Assembly: GCA_035552595.1 (NCBI GenBank)
Contig: DASZKZ010000032.1
Span: 25,435 to 89,434, forward strand
Source: Aeolococcus sp035552595
GTDB lineage: Bacteria; Chloroflexota; Dormibacteria; Aeolococcales; Aeolococcaceae
Direction of reading: 5' to 3'
DNA: 64,000 nucleotides
Shown: positions 25,578 through 32,791 of the stretch, piece by piece
How positions within the stretch are numbered: the first letter of the stretch is position 1
Layout: the number at the start of each line of letters is the position of its first letter
Translations under genes and position numbers: made by a program
The notes under the pieces: generated by a model
What the model saw: the letters and a program-made list of their open reading frames with translations, nothing else
What the model was told of the DNA's origin: nothing
Database searches by the model: none

Positions 25578-26722
25578 CGCAACCGACCCAGCGTGGCCCT
25601 GTAGGCATCGAGGTTGCGACAGAGCTCGCCGATGGAATCGCCACCGAACTTCTCGAGCACGGCCTCGGCGAGGACCAGGGCGAGCATGGCCTCTGCCACC
25701 ACCGCTCCCGCCGGCACCACGCAGATGTCGCTGCGTTCGTAGTGGGCGTTGGTCTCCTCGCCGGTGTGGACGTCGACGCTGCGCAGCGGCGAGAGCAGCG
25801 TCGAGATCGGTTTGAAGTGCACCCGTGTCCAGATGTCCTCGCCGTTGCTGACGCCCCCCGAGAGGCCTCCCTGGCGGTTGCTGAGGTGATGGAAGCCACG
25901 CTCCGGCGTGTACGCGGGCCGGTCGTGAACGGCCGACCCGGGGCTGGCGGCGGCGGCGAGCGCATCGCCGAGCTCGACTCCCTTGACCGAGGGGATGCTG
26001 CACATGGCCTGTGCGATGCGGCCGTCGAGGCGCCTGTCCCATTGCGCGTACGTGCCAAGGCCGGCCACAACGTGGTGGCCGGCGATGACAGCGGTGCCGC
26101 CGAGCGTGTCGCCCGCAGCGCGCGCCGCATCGATGGCCTCGACCATGCGCGCCCCCGCCACGGGATCGGCGCAGCGCACCGGCGATCCCTCCACATCCTC
26201 CCCGTCCGCGCCCGGCTCGGCGACGACGTCACCGATCCGCACCACACGCGAGCTGACCGACGTGCCGATGGCGGCGAGCAGGGCCCTGGCGACAGCGCCG
26301 GCGGCGACGCGTGCCGCCGTCTCTCGCGCCGAGGCGCGCTCCAGGACGTCGCGAGCGTCGTCGAGGTCGTACTTGAGCATGCCCGCCAGATCGGCGTGGC
26401 CGGGACGGACGCGGGTGACCGCCTTCTTGGTGAAACCCTCGGCGTCGATCTGCATGGGACCCTGCCAGTTGTCCCAGTCTCGGTTGACGACGGTGAGGGC
26501 GATCGGGGAGCCCAGGGTGCGTCCTCCGCGCACCCCGGCGCTGATGGTGGCCCGGTCGGTCTCGATCTGCTGCCGCTTGCCGCGTCCGTGGCCGCCCTGG
26601 CGGCGGCGCAGGTCCGGGTCGAGGTCGCGGGCGGCGTCGAGCTGCAGACCGGCCGGGATCCCGTCCACGATCACAGTCAGCTGCGGCCCGTGCGATTCAC
26701 CCGCCGTCAGGAATCTCAGCAT
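25574..26722 (-). CDS. aroC: Chorismate synthase
   Basis: Last step of the common aromatic pathway: converts EPSP to chorismate with reduced FMN. The 382-residue protein starts LRFLTAGESHGPQLTVIVDG, the family's N-terminal signature. It has GRGKRQQIETDRATI, the FMN-binding RPGHADLAGMLKYD, and SARETAARVAAGAVAR, and ends in the SNGEDIWTRVHFKPISTL region. ATG start at 26722 with about 48 bases to the prepilin peptidase gene upstream. Confidence 0.96.
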   Translation of the reverse strand: MLRFLTAGESHGPQLTVIVDGIPAGLQLDAARDLDPDLRRRQGGHGRGKRQQIETDRATISAGVRGGRTLGSPIALTVVNRDWDNWQGPMQIDAEGFTKKAVTRVRPGHADLAGMLKYDLDDARDVLERASARETAARVAAGAVARALLAAIGTSVSSRVVRIGDVVAEPGADGEDVEGSPVRCADPVAGARMVEAIDAARAAGDTLGGTAVIAGHHVVAGLGTYAQWDRRLDGRIAQAMCSIPSVKGVELGDALAAAASPGSAVHDRPAYTPERGFHHLSNRQGGLSGGVSNGEDIWTRVHFKPISTLLSPLRSVDVHTGEETNAHYERSDICVVPAGAVVAEAMLALVLAEAVLEKFGGDSIGELCRNLDAYRATLGRLR

Positions 26723-26770
26723 GCGCCGATTCTAGGAGGGCCCCGGAATTCCGCCTCCCGACGGTGCGCC

Positions 26771-27523
26771 TCAGAGACCACGGAAGAGGATCAGGGTGGC
26801 CCCGATGCAGAGGAAGGGCCCGAAGGGGATGGGGTCCTTGAGACCGCGCAGGCGCAGGACCAGGAGCACCAGGGCCACCAGCCCGCCCAGGAAGATGCCG
26901 TAGATCACGGCGTACAGGGCGGCGAGGTGGTTGAGATCGAACCCGATCCCACAGACCGTCCCCACCAAGGCGCCCAGCTTGGCATCACCGAGTCCGATGC
27001 CCCCGCGCGACACCACGTTCATGATCAGGAAGAAGCCGCCGATGGCGACGCCCCCGACCAGAGCCATCTCGATGGTGAGCCCGGGCGATACCAGGGAGAG
27101 GACCACCGCCAGCACCAGCGCCGGGTAGGTGACCCGGTTGAGGATGAGCCGGTGCTTGAGATCGAATCCGACGATCTGTACGAAGACCGCCACCCAGACG
27201 AGGTGGATGATCAGCCCGGAGCCGAAGGGGTCGTGAGACGCGAAGGCTGCGAATCCGATGGCTCCGAGCAGAGGACACAACACCCGTTCCAGCCAGGTCC
27301 ACCCGTAGCGCTCCTCCGGCCACGACTCGGCTGCCACCGGCGGCCCGCCTGCCTCGGCAGCCGCCGTCGTGGCCTCGGCCAGCTCCCGCTCGTACGCCTC
27401 GCGGTCCTCACGATCCTCGGCCTCGAGCCCCTCGACGCGCTCGAGCACGGTCGACAGCCAGCCCGCGGCGAGGCCCACCGCGGCGCCCACCGGCGCGGCG
27501 GCGACGGCGGCGATCGCGCTCAC
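26771..27523 (-). CDS. A24-family prepilin peptidase (leader peptidase domain only)
   Basis: A membrane aspartyl protease of the type IV prepilin/preflagellin peptidase family. The two catalytic aspartates are in VGFDLKHRLILNRVTYP and GIGLGDAKLGA (the GD motif), with about six transmembrane helices ending PIPFGPFLCIGA. The N-terminal methyltransferase domain with CxxC pairs of classical PilD is missing. It is replaced by a hydrophobic helix and an acidic Glu/Ala-rich linker of ~50 residues. The GTG at 27523 overlaps the aroE stop (GTGA). No pilin genes lie in the window, so its substrates (type IV pili or competence pseudopili) are elsewhere. Confidence 0.9.
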   Translation of the reverse strand: MSAIAAVAAAPVGAAVGLAAGWLSTVLERVEGLEAEDREDREAYERELAEATTAAAEAGGPPVAAESWPEERYGWTWLERVLCPLLGAIGFAAFASHDPFGSGLIIHLVWVAVFVQIVGFDLKHRLILNRVTYPALVLAVVLSLVSPGLTIEMALVGGVAIGGFFLIMNVVSRGGIGLGDAKLGALVGTVCGIGFDLNHLAALYAVIYGIFLGGLVALVLLVLRLRGLKDPIPFGPFLCIGATLILFRGL

Positions 27524-28365
27524 GGTCCCAGCGCCTCGGCCAGGGCGCGCCGCGCCTCCGCGTACGGCGCTCGCTGACCGGTCCAGCGCTGGAAGCTGAG
27601 CATCCCCTGGTGGAGGAGCATGCCGGCGCCGTCGCAGCCACGCAGGCCCACCGCCCCGGACGCCGCCACCAGGTCGACGGGGCGGGGGCGGTAGCGCACG
27701 TCCGCGACCGTACACGACGCCTGGAGCTGCGCGGGAGAGAAGGGCAGGTCGGCGAGGCCCGCCGAGGTGGCGTTGACGACGATGTCAGCGCCGGCCACAA
27801 GCCGCTCCAGATAGTCGTTGTCCCAGAGCCCGATGGCGATGTCGCCCTCGACGCCACCGCTCGCCAGCCGGTCGGTGAGCGAGCGCACCGCGTTGATGCG
27901 GCGCCCCACCACGGTGGTGCGCTGCGCCGGCACCCGGGTGAGGGCGAGCACCACAGCCGCGCTCGCTCCGCCGGCGCCGAACACCAGCGCCCGGCTCTCG
28001 GGAACCGGCCAGAGGCTGCGCGCGCTCAGAGCCATCTCGAAACCGAGCGCGTCCGTGTTGTCGCCGAGCAGTCCGCCGTCGGCGCTCACCGTGATGGTGT
28101 TGACGGCGCCGGTACAGATGGCGTCGCCGGCCAGCTGGTCGCAGGCCGCGGCCAGCGCGAACTTGTAGGGAGTGGTGACGTTGGCACCACGCCAGCGCCC
28201 CGCCCGGAGGTCGCGGAGCACGCCGGGGAGCTGCTCCGCGCCGACGTTGAGGATCTCGTAGCTGCCGCGCAGCCCCCGGGCCCGCAGCGCGGCCTCCTGC
28301 ATGGCGCGGCTCGGCGACGAGTCGATGCCCTGGCCGATCAGGCAGAGAGAGAGGGCGTCGTCCAC
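27520..28365 (-). CDS. aroE: Shikimate dehydrogenase
   Basis: Reduces 3-dehydroshikimate to shikimate with NADPH. The 281-residue protein has SSPSRAMQEAAL (a variant of the SxSLSPxIHN shikimate-binding start), NVTTPYKFALAAACD with the catalytic lysine, TGAVNTI, and DNTDALGFEMAL. The Rossmann segment RALVFGAGGASAAVVLAL and C-terminal GAGMLLHQGMLSFQRW follow. The start is taken as GTG at 28365, one base after the mltG stop. Codons further upstream lie inside mltG and are Ser/Thr/Arg shadow sequence. Confidence 0.94.
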   Translation of the reverse strand: MDDALSLCLIGQGIDSSPSRAMQEAALRARGLRGSYEILNVGAEQLPGVLRDLRAGRWRGANVTTPYKFALAAACDQLAGDAICTGAVNTITVSADGGLLGDNTDALGFEMALSARSLWPVPESRALVFGAGGASAAVVLALTRVPAQRTTVVGRRINAVRSLTDRLASGGVEGDIAIGLWDNDYLERLVAGADIVVNATSAGLADLPFSPAQLQASCTVADVRYRPRPVDLVAASGAVGLRGCDGAGMLLHQGMLSFQRWTGQRAPYAEARRALAEALGP

Positions 28366-28366
28366 C

Positions 28367-29407
28367 TCATGAACCGCACGGCTTGCCGAGGTACTGCGCG
28401 ATCTGCTGCTCGTGCTGCTGCTCGGTGACGCTGTAGTGGTTGTGGCCGCTGCAGTCAGAGATGAAGAAGTAGTCGGGGGTGGTCGCCGGGTGGGCGGCAG
28501 CGCTGATGCTGCTGGCGCCCGGGTTGGAGATCGGCGTGGGTGGCAGACCGGGGTGGATGTAGCTGTTGTACGGCGTGTCCGTCGCCAGCTGCTGAGCGGT
28601 GAGCGTGCCACCGCTGATGCCCAGGCCGTAGATCACGGTGGAGTCCAGCTGCAGGAGCTGACCGGCGCGAAGCCGGTTGTCGACCACGCCGGCGACCAGC
28701 GGGCGATCTGTGTCGAACTTGGCCTCGCGCTCCGCGATCGACGCCACCGTCAGCGTGGAGTACAGCTGCTGGGGGCTCAGGCCCCGGAGCATGGGCATCG
28801 CCTTGTTGGCGAAGTCGGCGAGCTGCATCTGCACCACGTCGTGGGCCGTGGAATGATCAGGGATGTCGTAGGTGTCGGGGAACAGGAAACCCTCCAGGGA
28901 GGCGCCCGGGGGGCGGGCCGCCAGGAAGGGCTCGTTGAAGCTTCCGCTGCGCACCTCGGCGAGGTACTGATCAGCGGTGATGCCCAGGCCCGCGGCGGCG
29001 ATCCTGGTGGCCATCTGACCGGCGGTCAGCCCTTCGGTGAGCAGGACGTGGTGGGTGTTGACCTGGGGTGGCCCCTCCAGGCGTTGCACGATGAAGCTGG
29101 CGCTCATGGCGTTGTCGAGCACGAAGTTGCCGGCCACCAGCTTGGCGCCCAGGCCCTGGAGCCGCGCATACCAGCCGAACCAGAATGTGCTGCGCACCAG
29201 GCCGTGGGAGGCGAGGTCGCTGACCAGGGTGTCCATCGATTCGCCGTCGCGCACCGTGATGGTGACCGGCGAGCCCGCGCCACTCGACGGAGGATCGAGC
29301 TGAGCGCGTCCGTAGACGAGCGTGGCGCCGGCGAGGACGAGCACCACCATGACGACGCCGACGATCGCGAAGATGACGCCGGAGCGTCGACGCCGCCCCC
29401 GTCTCAC
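28367..29407 (-). CDS. mltG: Endolytic murein transglycosylase MltG
   Basis: MltG cleaves nascent peptidoglycan strands at the membrane and sets glycan chain length. The 346-residue protein has a short Arg-rich cytoplasmic tail, one transmembrane helix (GVIFAIVGVVMVVLVLAG), a LysM-like region (VTITVRDGESMDTLVSDLA) and the YceG catalytic domain. The catalytic Glu is in TVASIAEREAK, and DSTVIYGLG and TPYNSYIHPGLPPTPISNPG follow. The GTG at 29407 overlaps the ruvX stop (GTGA). The ruvX-mltG-aroE order is widespread. Confidence 0.95.
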   Translation of the reverse strand: MRRGRRRRSGVIFAIVGVVMVVLVLAGATLVYGRAQLDPPSSGAGSPVTITVRDGESMDTLVSDLASHGLVRSTFWFGWYARLQGLGAKLVAGNFVLDNAMSASFIVQRLEGPPQVNTHHVLLTEGLTAGQMATRIAAAGLGITADQYLAEVRSGSFNEPFLAARPPGASLEGFLFPDTYDIPDHSTAHDVVQMQLADFANKAMPMLRGLSPQQLYSTLTVASIAEREAKFDTDRPLVAGVVDNRLRAGQLLQLDSTVIYGLGISGGTLTAQQLATDTPYNSYIHPGLPPTPISNPGASSISAAAHPATTPDYFFISDCSGHNHYSVTEQQHEQQIAQYLGKPCGS

Positions 29408-29838
29408 CGGGGCATGCTTGCGATGGCGCGGGCGTCGAGCCAGCTCTGCAGGAGCAGGCTGGCGGCGACGGCGTCGACGGACCGGCGGCGCTCGGCGCGG
29501 CGGCGCCCGGCGGCGATCAGGCTGCGCTCTGCCGCGGCGGTGGTGAAACGCTCGTCCCACATCTCCACCGGCAGGCCGGTGCGGACGTGAAGCTGGTCGG
29601 CGACCAGGCGGGCGTCGGCCGCGGACTCGCCCTCGCTGCCGTCGAGGCGGCGCGGCAGGCCCACCACGATGCGCTCCGGGAGCCGCTCGTCGACGACCTC
29701 TTTGAGCTCGCGCCAGAGGCGGGCGACGGGGCGTCGCGGCACGGTCCGCAGCGGTGTCGCCAGGCTTCCCGTCTCGTCGCTGCCGGCCAGGCCCACACGC
29801 ACCGTGCCCACGTCGACACCCAGGGCGGGCGTGGTCAC
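29404..29838 (-). CDS. ruvX: Putative pre-16S rRNA nuclease RuvX/YqgF
   Basis: A 144-residue RNase H-fold nuclease; YqgF is required for 5'-end processing of pre-16S rRNA. The N-terminus LGVDVGTVRVGLAGSD supplies the first catalytic Asp. IVVGLPRRLDGSEG and EMWDERFTTAAAERSL hold the middle acidic residue, and the last Asp is in SVDAVAASLLLQ. GTG start, overlapping the preceding membrane-protein gene (GTGA) and followed immediately by mltG. Confidence 0.95.
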   Translation of the reverse strand: MTTPALGVDVGTVRVGLAGSDETGSLATPLRTVPRRPVARLWRELKEVVDERLPERIVVGLPRRLDGSEGESAADARLVADQLHVRTGLPVEMWDERFTTAAAERSLIAAGRRRAERRRSVDAVAASLLLQSWLDARAIASMPR

Positions 29839-31523
29839 GGGCCCGCCTGGGTCACGAAGGCCTCGTCGATCTCGATCCTGCTGGAGAAGAACGGCAGCCA
29901 GAAGAACGGGATGGGCGATTGCTTCACGACCACGCTCTGGACCCGATTGAGACGGTGCTCGATGATGTTCTTGGCGTCACCAGGGCTGTGCCCGGTGAGC
30001 TGACCCTTGAGCGCCGTGACGTCGATCGACTCGCGTGAGAAGCTGGTGCACTGCACGCTCAGCACCACGGTGCCGTCGTCGGCCGCCTGGGTCACCGACG
30101 GCTTGGTGCAGTTGATCGCGCTGGTCGCCAGGGTGTCGCCCTGGGCGACCTGCTTCTGGAGATCGGCCGCGACGACGGTTTCGACGTCCCCGGGGTTGTA
30201 GGTGGCAGCCTTGCCGTGGCAGGCGACGGTGATCTGCGCGGTCGCGACGACGGCGTTGACCGCCGGCAGCGGGGGGGTGACGGTGCAGGCCACGCTGACG
30301 CCATTGCCCCCCGGGTCCTTGGCCATCACCTTGCCGGCGGCCTTGGTCTGCATGTCCTGGTTGGCCTGGGTGGTCAGCGCCTGCTGGCTCTGGGTGGCCT
30401 GGGCGGTCCAGCCGCTCAGGTCGGTCTGGCTGGCGACCGTGTTGGTCTTGGCGTCCGCTCCGCCGGTGGCGGCGGCGGGATTGGTCTCGGTGAGCTCGCC
30501 GGCCGTGCATCCGGGGAACGGTGGATTGGGCGGGGCGGGACACGGATCCTGCGGCCATTTGGTGATCGTGTTGGCGGCGACGTTTCCCTTGGCCTCGGGC
30601 GTCCCGTCCGCCACCGCGACGGAGCTGCCCGCGCCCGGCGGGCAGTTCGACGGAGGGGTGCCGTTGGGTCCGACGCACACCGGAGTGTCCTGGGTGGCGT
30701 AGAACCGGATCGGGGGGTTGTCCTGGGTGTCGAACTCGCTCCCTTTGGTCACCGTGAACTGGGCGCCGATGGGGATCGTGGTGGAGAACACGATGGTCGC
30801 TGTCGCCGCCGCCGCCGGCACGGGCTGCTTCCCCGTCGGGGTGGCGGTGAACTGCGCCGACTGGTCGCTGGTCACCACCGTGGTGACGATGTGGTCCGGC
30901 TGGCCGGCGCTGCCGGGGTCGGTGCTGCCCTGGATGGTGGGGTTGGCGCTGAGCGGAGTTCCCGCCAGCGTGATCGTCACCTTCGCCGAGGGTGCCACCA
31001 CCAGGAAGAGGAGGATCCCGAGCACGGCCAGGCCGGCAGCGATGAAGTAGAGAGGACGGCGACGCCCGGCCAGGCGGTTGGCGGCGCCGCCGGCAGAGGT
31101 GCCTGCCCCGGTCGCGCGCGGCGGCGGGGGCGGCGGGGGGGGCGACCCGAATGGCCCCACGCCTGCCGCCCCGGCTCCCGCTCCCGCTCCCGCGAACGCT
31201 GCGGCGGCACCGGCCACCGGGGCGCCCTCGTCGGAGTGGGGCCGCACCGTCTGGATACCGCGCTCGAACGCGGGCACCGAGGCGTAGGTGGGCAGCCCGC
31301 CGACGCGTGAGAGACCCTGGATGTGGGGATCGCCGCTGATCACCGACACCCGCTTGCCCGCCTGGGTCCCCAGCTGGCGGAGCAGCCGGACGTTGAGGGG
31401 GGTCTGCAGGCCCATGGTGCCGGCGCCGAGGACCAGGGCCACGTCCGACTCCGCCGACTTGCGGACCTTGTCGACCAGATCGACGATCTCGTCGCTGGGC
31501 TCGGTGTAGATGACCTGGGGCAC
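29835..31523 (-). CDS. Single-pass membrane protein with baseplate-J-like extracytoplasmic domain
   Basis: A 562-residue protein in four parts. Residues 1-95 form a compact cytoplasmic domain (VIYTEPSDEIVDLVDKVR, VALVLGAGT, VISGDPHIQGLS). An Ala/Gly stretch with eight consecutive prolines spans about 100-150, and a transmembrane helix lies at about 158-177. The long Thr/Ala-rich extracytoplasmic region includes a baseplate-J-like segment (IPIGAQFTVTKGSEFDT). Seven or more extracytoplasmic Cys could form disulfides. Proteins of this layout are annotated baseplate J/gp47-like in Chloroflexota, but no phage genes are present. It overlaps ruvX and follows the FtsA-like gene by two bases, so a joint envelope role is likely but unproven. 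Confidence 0.7.
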   Translation of the reverse strand: MPQVIYTEPSDEIVDLVDKVRKSAESDVALVLGAGTMGLQTPLNVRLLRQLGTQAGKRVSVISGDPHIQGLSRVGGLPTYASVPAFERGIQTVRPHSDEGAPVAGAAAAFAGAGAGAGAAGVGPFGSPPPPPPPPRATGAGTSAGGAANRLAGRRRPLYFIAAGLAVLGILLFLVVAPSAKVTITLAGTPLSANPTIQGSTDPGSAGQPDHIVTTVVTSDQSAQFTATPTGKQPVPAAAATATIVFSTTIPIGAQFTVTKGSEFDTQDNPPIRFYATQDTPVCVGPNGTPPSNCPPGAGSSVAVADGTPEAKGNVAANTITKWPQDPCPAPPNPPFPGCTAGELTETNPAAATGGADAKTNTVASQTDLSGWTAQATQSQQALTTQANQDMQTKAAGKVMAKDPGGNGVSVACTVTPPLPAVNAVVATAQITVACHGKAATYNPGDVETVVAADLQKQVAQGDTLATSAINCTKPSVTQAADDGTVVLSVQCTSFSRESIDVTALKGQLTGHSPGDAKNIIEHRLNRVQSVVVKQSPIPFFWLPFFSSRIEIDEAFVTQAGP

Positions 31524-31525
31524 GC

Positions 31526-32791
31526 CTAGACCTTCATCGTCTTGAGGACCCGGCGCATGAGCCCTCCGAGTGGCTGATCGGCCTCGTCCTCCAGGGAGAT
31601 GGCGTGGTGCGCCAGTCCCATCGGCGTGACGTCCTGGCTGCCCACGAGCAGGCCGGTGCTGTCGAACACACGGTGGACATCCTCGGGGCCGAGGACGCGC
31701 ACCGAGGGCGGATGAGCCATGGGGAGGGCGTCCGCCCAGTCCAGGGCGCTGAGCTGTTCGGCCACCTCCGGCAGCGCGGCCCCGCCTCCCGCCAGGTAGA
31801 TGCTGGCGGGCAGCGCCTCTCCGCCGGCCAGCTCCTCGAGCGTCAGCGCAACCCCCTGGGCGAGCACTTCGGCCGTCGGGGTCAGAGCCTGCCGGGCCAG
31901 CGCGCGCTGCTCGGCGGCGAGGCGGCCCTGCCCGTGGGAGAGCTTGTACCGCTCCGCCTCGCCCATGGAGATCTGCAGCTCGCCGGCCAGCCGCTTGGTG
32001 AACGACCGCCCGCCGAGGGCGAACATTCGCGTCGCCTCGATGCCCCCGTTGCGCACCAGGGCGACGTCGGTGGTGCCGCCGCCGACATCGATGAAGACGG
32101 CGCCGCGCTCCTCGATGTCGTCGGTGTTGCAGCCGCGCGCCAGCGCGTAGGGTTCGGCGACGGTCGCCACCACCTCGAGGTCGAGCTCCTGGGCGATCGT
32201 CTGCAGGGCCCCGATGTGGTGCAGCGGGGCGAAGGTGTTGAAGACGGTGATGTCGACGACGTTGCCCTGGAAGTCGACGGGATTGCTGACCGCGTACCCG
32301 TCGATGCGCACCGAGGTGATGGTGCTGTGCACCAGCTTGACGTTGACCTCGGCGACCCCGAGCTCGTGCGACATCTGCCGCACCGCCTCCTTGAGGGCAC
32401 GACGCTGGACCGCCTGCAGCGCCGCGGCGAGGTCGGCCTGGGTGATCCGTGCCTGGGGCTGGGGGCGCGGCATGGTCATGGTGGTGCTGAAGCCCCGCAC
32501 CTGCTCACCGGCGATGCCCATGACCGCCTGGCCGGGGACGATCTCGCACATGTCCTCGGCCTCGGTGAGGGCGCGATCGCAATTGTCGATCACCGACTGG
32601 ATGTCGGCCACAGCTCCCCCGTGCATGTCGGTGAGCTGCTGGCGGATGCGCGACGCGCCGATGACGATACCCTTGTCCTCCTCGCGCTTGACCACCAGCG
32701 CCTTGACGAACTCGGTGCCGATGTCGAGGACTGTGTAGTGCGTGTTGAACTCGGCGCGGCGGCGCAGCAGCGAGAACTTGCGCTTGCTCAC
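31526..32791 (-). CDS. FtsA/PilM-like actin-fold ATPase
   Basis: A 421-residue actin/Hsp70-superfamily protein of the FtsA/PilM/SHS2 type. Phosphate-1 is TVLDIGTEFVKALVV, an SHS2-like insert follows (EIVPGQAVMGIAGEQVRG), phosphate-2 is VFIDVGGGTTDVALV, and the adenosine motif is IYLAGGGAALPEVAEQL. It ends QPLGGLMRRVLKTMKV, reminiscent of the amphipathic membrane-targeting tip of FtsA. Without ftsZ or pil genes nearby it is not clear whether it is the division FtsA or a specialised paralogue. It starts with GTG, overlapping alaS, and precedes the baseplate-J-like membrane protein. Confidence 0.85.
   Translation of the reverse strand: MSKRKFSLLRRRAEFNTHYTVLDIGTEFVKALVVKREEDKGIVIGASRIRQQLTDMHGGAVADIQSVIDNCDRALTEAEDMCEIVPGQAVMGIAGEQVRGFSTTMTMPRPQPQARITQADLAAALQAVQRRALKEAVRQMSHELGVAEVNVKLVHSTITSVRIDGYAVSNPVDFQGNVVDITVFNTFAPLHHIGALQTIAQELDLEVVATVAEPYALARGCNTDDIEERGAVFIDVGGGTTDVALVRNGGIEATRMFALGGRSFTKRLAGELQISMGEAERYKLSHGQGRLAAEQRALARQALTPTAEVLAQGVALTLEELAGGEALPASIYLAGGGAALPEVAEQLSALDWADALPMAHPPSVRVLGPEDVHRVFDSTGLLVGSQDVTPMGLAHHAISLEDEADQPLGGLMRRVLKTMKV

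Noticed and set aside
29835..31523. Prophage remnant suggested by baseplate-J similarity
   Set aside because: No other phage gene, integrase or att-like repeat nearby; the protein has a membrane anchor and sits among housekeeping genes.
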